Origin: Algoriphagus sp. TR-M9
GTDB lineage: Bacteria; Bacteroidota; Bacteroidia; Cytophagales; Cyclobacteriaceae
Assembly: GCF_027594545.1 (NCBI RefSeq)
Contig: NZ_CP115160.1
Span: 4,522,501 to 4,586,500 of the forward strand
Length of the DNA stretch: 64,000 bases
Direction: 5' to 3'
Below, piece after piece: positions 63,508 to 64,000 of this stretch. The notes under the pieces were generated by a model, which ran no database searches, was not told the origin of the DNA, and saw nothing but the letters and a program-made list of their open reading frames with translations. The number at the start of each line of letters is the position of its first letter. The stretch's first letter is position 1. A program made the translations under genes and the position numbers.

Positions 63508-64000
63508 ATGGCTAAGAAAAGAGGAACTGCTTTGGAAGAAGGCGAGAAAAGGAAGTTGAACAAGCAGAATTTGAACAAACTGGGAGGCATTTTCAATTTT
63601 ATGATGCCTTACAAAGGAGCATTTTTTCTAGGGTTGATTTTTCTTGTTTTTTCATCGCTTACCTTATTGACCTTTCCTTATGTAGCGGGAAAGCTGATCG
63701 ATACTGCTCAGGGAAAAGACTGGATAGTCAATGATGTCAATTCCATTGCTTTGGTTTTAGTGGGGATTTTGGCAGTACAAAGTATCTTTTCCTTTTTCAG
63801 AGTTTGGACCTTCGCTTTGGTTTCAGAACGATCCATGCGGGATATCCGGCATGCACTTTATTCCAGATTGGTACGCTTGCCGATGACGTTTTTTGACAAG
63901 CGCAGAACCGGGGAATTGATCAGCAGAATTACCTCTGATGTGAGTTTGCTGCAGGACACCTTCTCGGTGACTTTGGCAGAGCTTTTCCGGCAGGTGGTGA
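63508..64000 (+). CDS. ABC transporter ATP-binding/permease, MsbA-like (partial)
   Basis: The frame runs off the right edge, so only ~164 N-terminal residues are present. They form the first transmembrane helices of a type I ABC exporter (MMPYKGAFFLGLIFLVFSSL, FPYVAGKLIDTA) and the coupling-helix region TFFDKRRTGELISRITSDVS. The nucleotide-binding domain is beyond the window. Substrate unknown; lipid or drug export is the usual role. Confidence 0.88.
   Translation, partial: MAKKRGTALEEGEKRKLNKQNLNKLGGIFNFMMPYKGAFFLGLIFLVFSSLTLLTFPYVAGKLIDTAQGKDWIVNDVNSIALVLVGILAVQSIFSFFRVWTFALVSERSMRDIRHALYSRLVRLPMTFFDKRRTGELISRITSDVSLLQDTFSVTLAELFRQVV

Overview
The window looks like chromosome of a marine-type Bacteroidota, most likely Cytophagales / Cyclobacteriaceae close to Algoriphagus. 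Several start regions carry the Bacteroidota sigma box TAnnTTTG. The housekeeping content also fits: coaX followed by an outer-membrane beta-barrel gene, lptC followed by a CorC/HlyC gene and ppiD, an NhaD antiporter, and a family of SGTIDSQFDY small membrane proteins. No tRNA, rRNA, CRISPR array, insertion sequence or phage integrase was seen.

Positions 1-25158 are ordinary core genome in short operons on both strands. They hold aroE, purU, alr, tag, nhaD, a glutamate dehydrogenase-family gene, anmK, coaX, a beta-barrel protein, a TPR lipid/periplasm-type protein, lptC, corC/hlyC, ppiD, DUF493, phhB, rsmI, suhB, an AEC transporter, two small unknowns, glyA, tatC, rpiB, a lipoprotein subtilase and a secreted esterase with a TPR tail. 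Three convergent pairs here share their stop codons in a 4-nt overlap.

Positions 26462-54122 are the centre of interest: one leftward operon of 18 tightly packed genes (gaps under 40 bp or overlaps) encoding a complete extracellular contractile injection system (eCIS). In transcription order it reads: DUF4255 tail terminator, unknown 375-aa protein, two sheath paralogs, two tube proteins, a 51-aa DUF5908 protein, LysM baseplate-hub adaptor, VgrG-type spike, PAAR tip, gp25 wedge, two very large baseplate proteins (1126 and 1415 aa), a 1214-aa multidomain protein, tape measure protein, AAA+ ATPase, a 58-aa charged protein, and a 1314-aa DUF4157 (eCIS core domain) protein. The layout matches the described Algoriphagus machipongonensis system (AlgoCIS), whose baseplate proteins form an extended cage. 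The last gene is the likely cargo: it has a HELTH peptidase-like domain, three ~140-residue repeats, a long helical region, a GHLLN...LHGPG...NLTPI nuclease-like motif and a C-terminal helix-hairpin-helix segment, suggesting a DNA-acting effector. A rho-independent terminator follows it, and a separate 212-aa unknown gene lies beyond.

Positions 54357-64000 return to chromosomal genes: a helical-repeat protein of unknown function directly upstream of the eCIS promoter region, a polytopic membrane protein, rbfA, a LolC/E-type permease with a TTG start, a 1198-aa unknown membrane protein, a small coiled-coil membrane protein and the start of an MsbA-like ABC exporter cut by the window edge.
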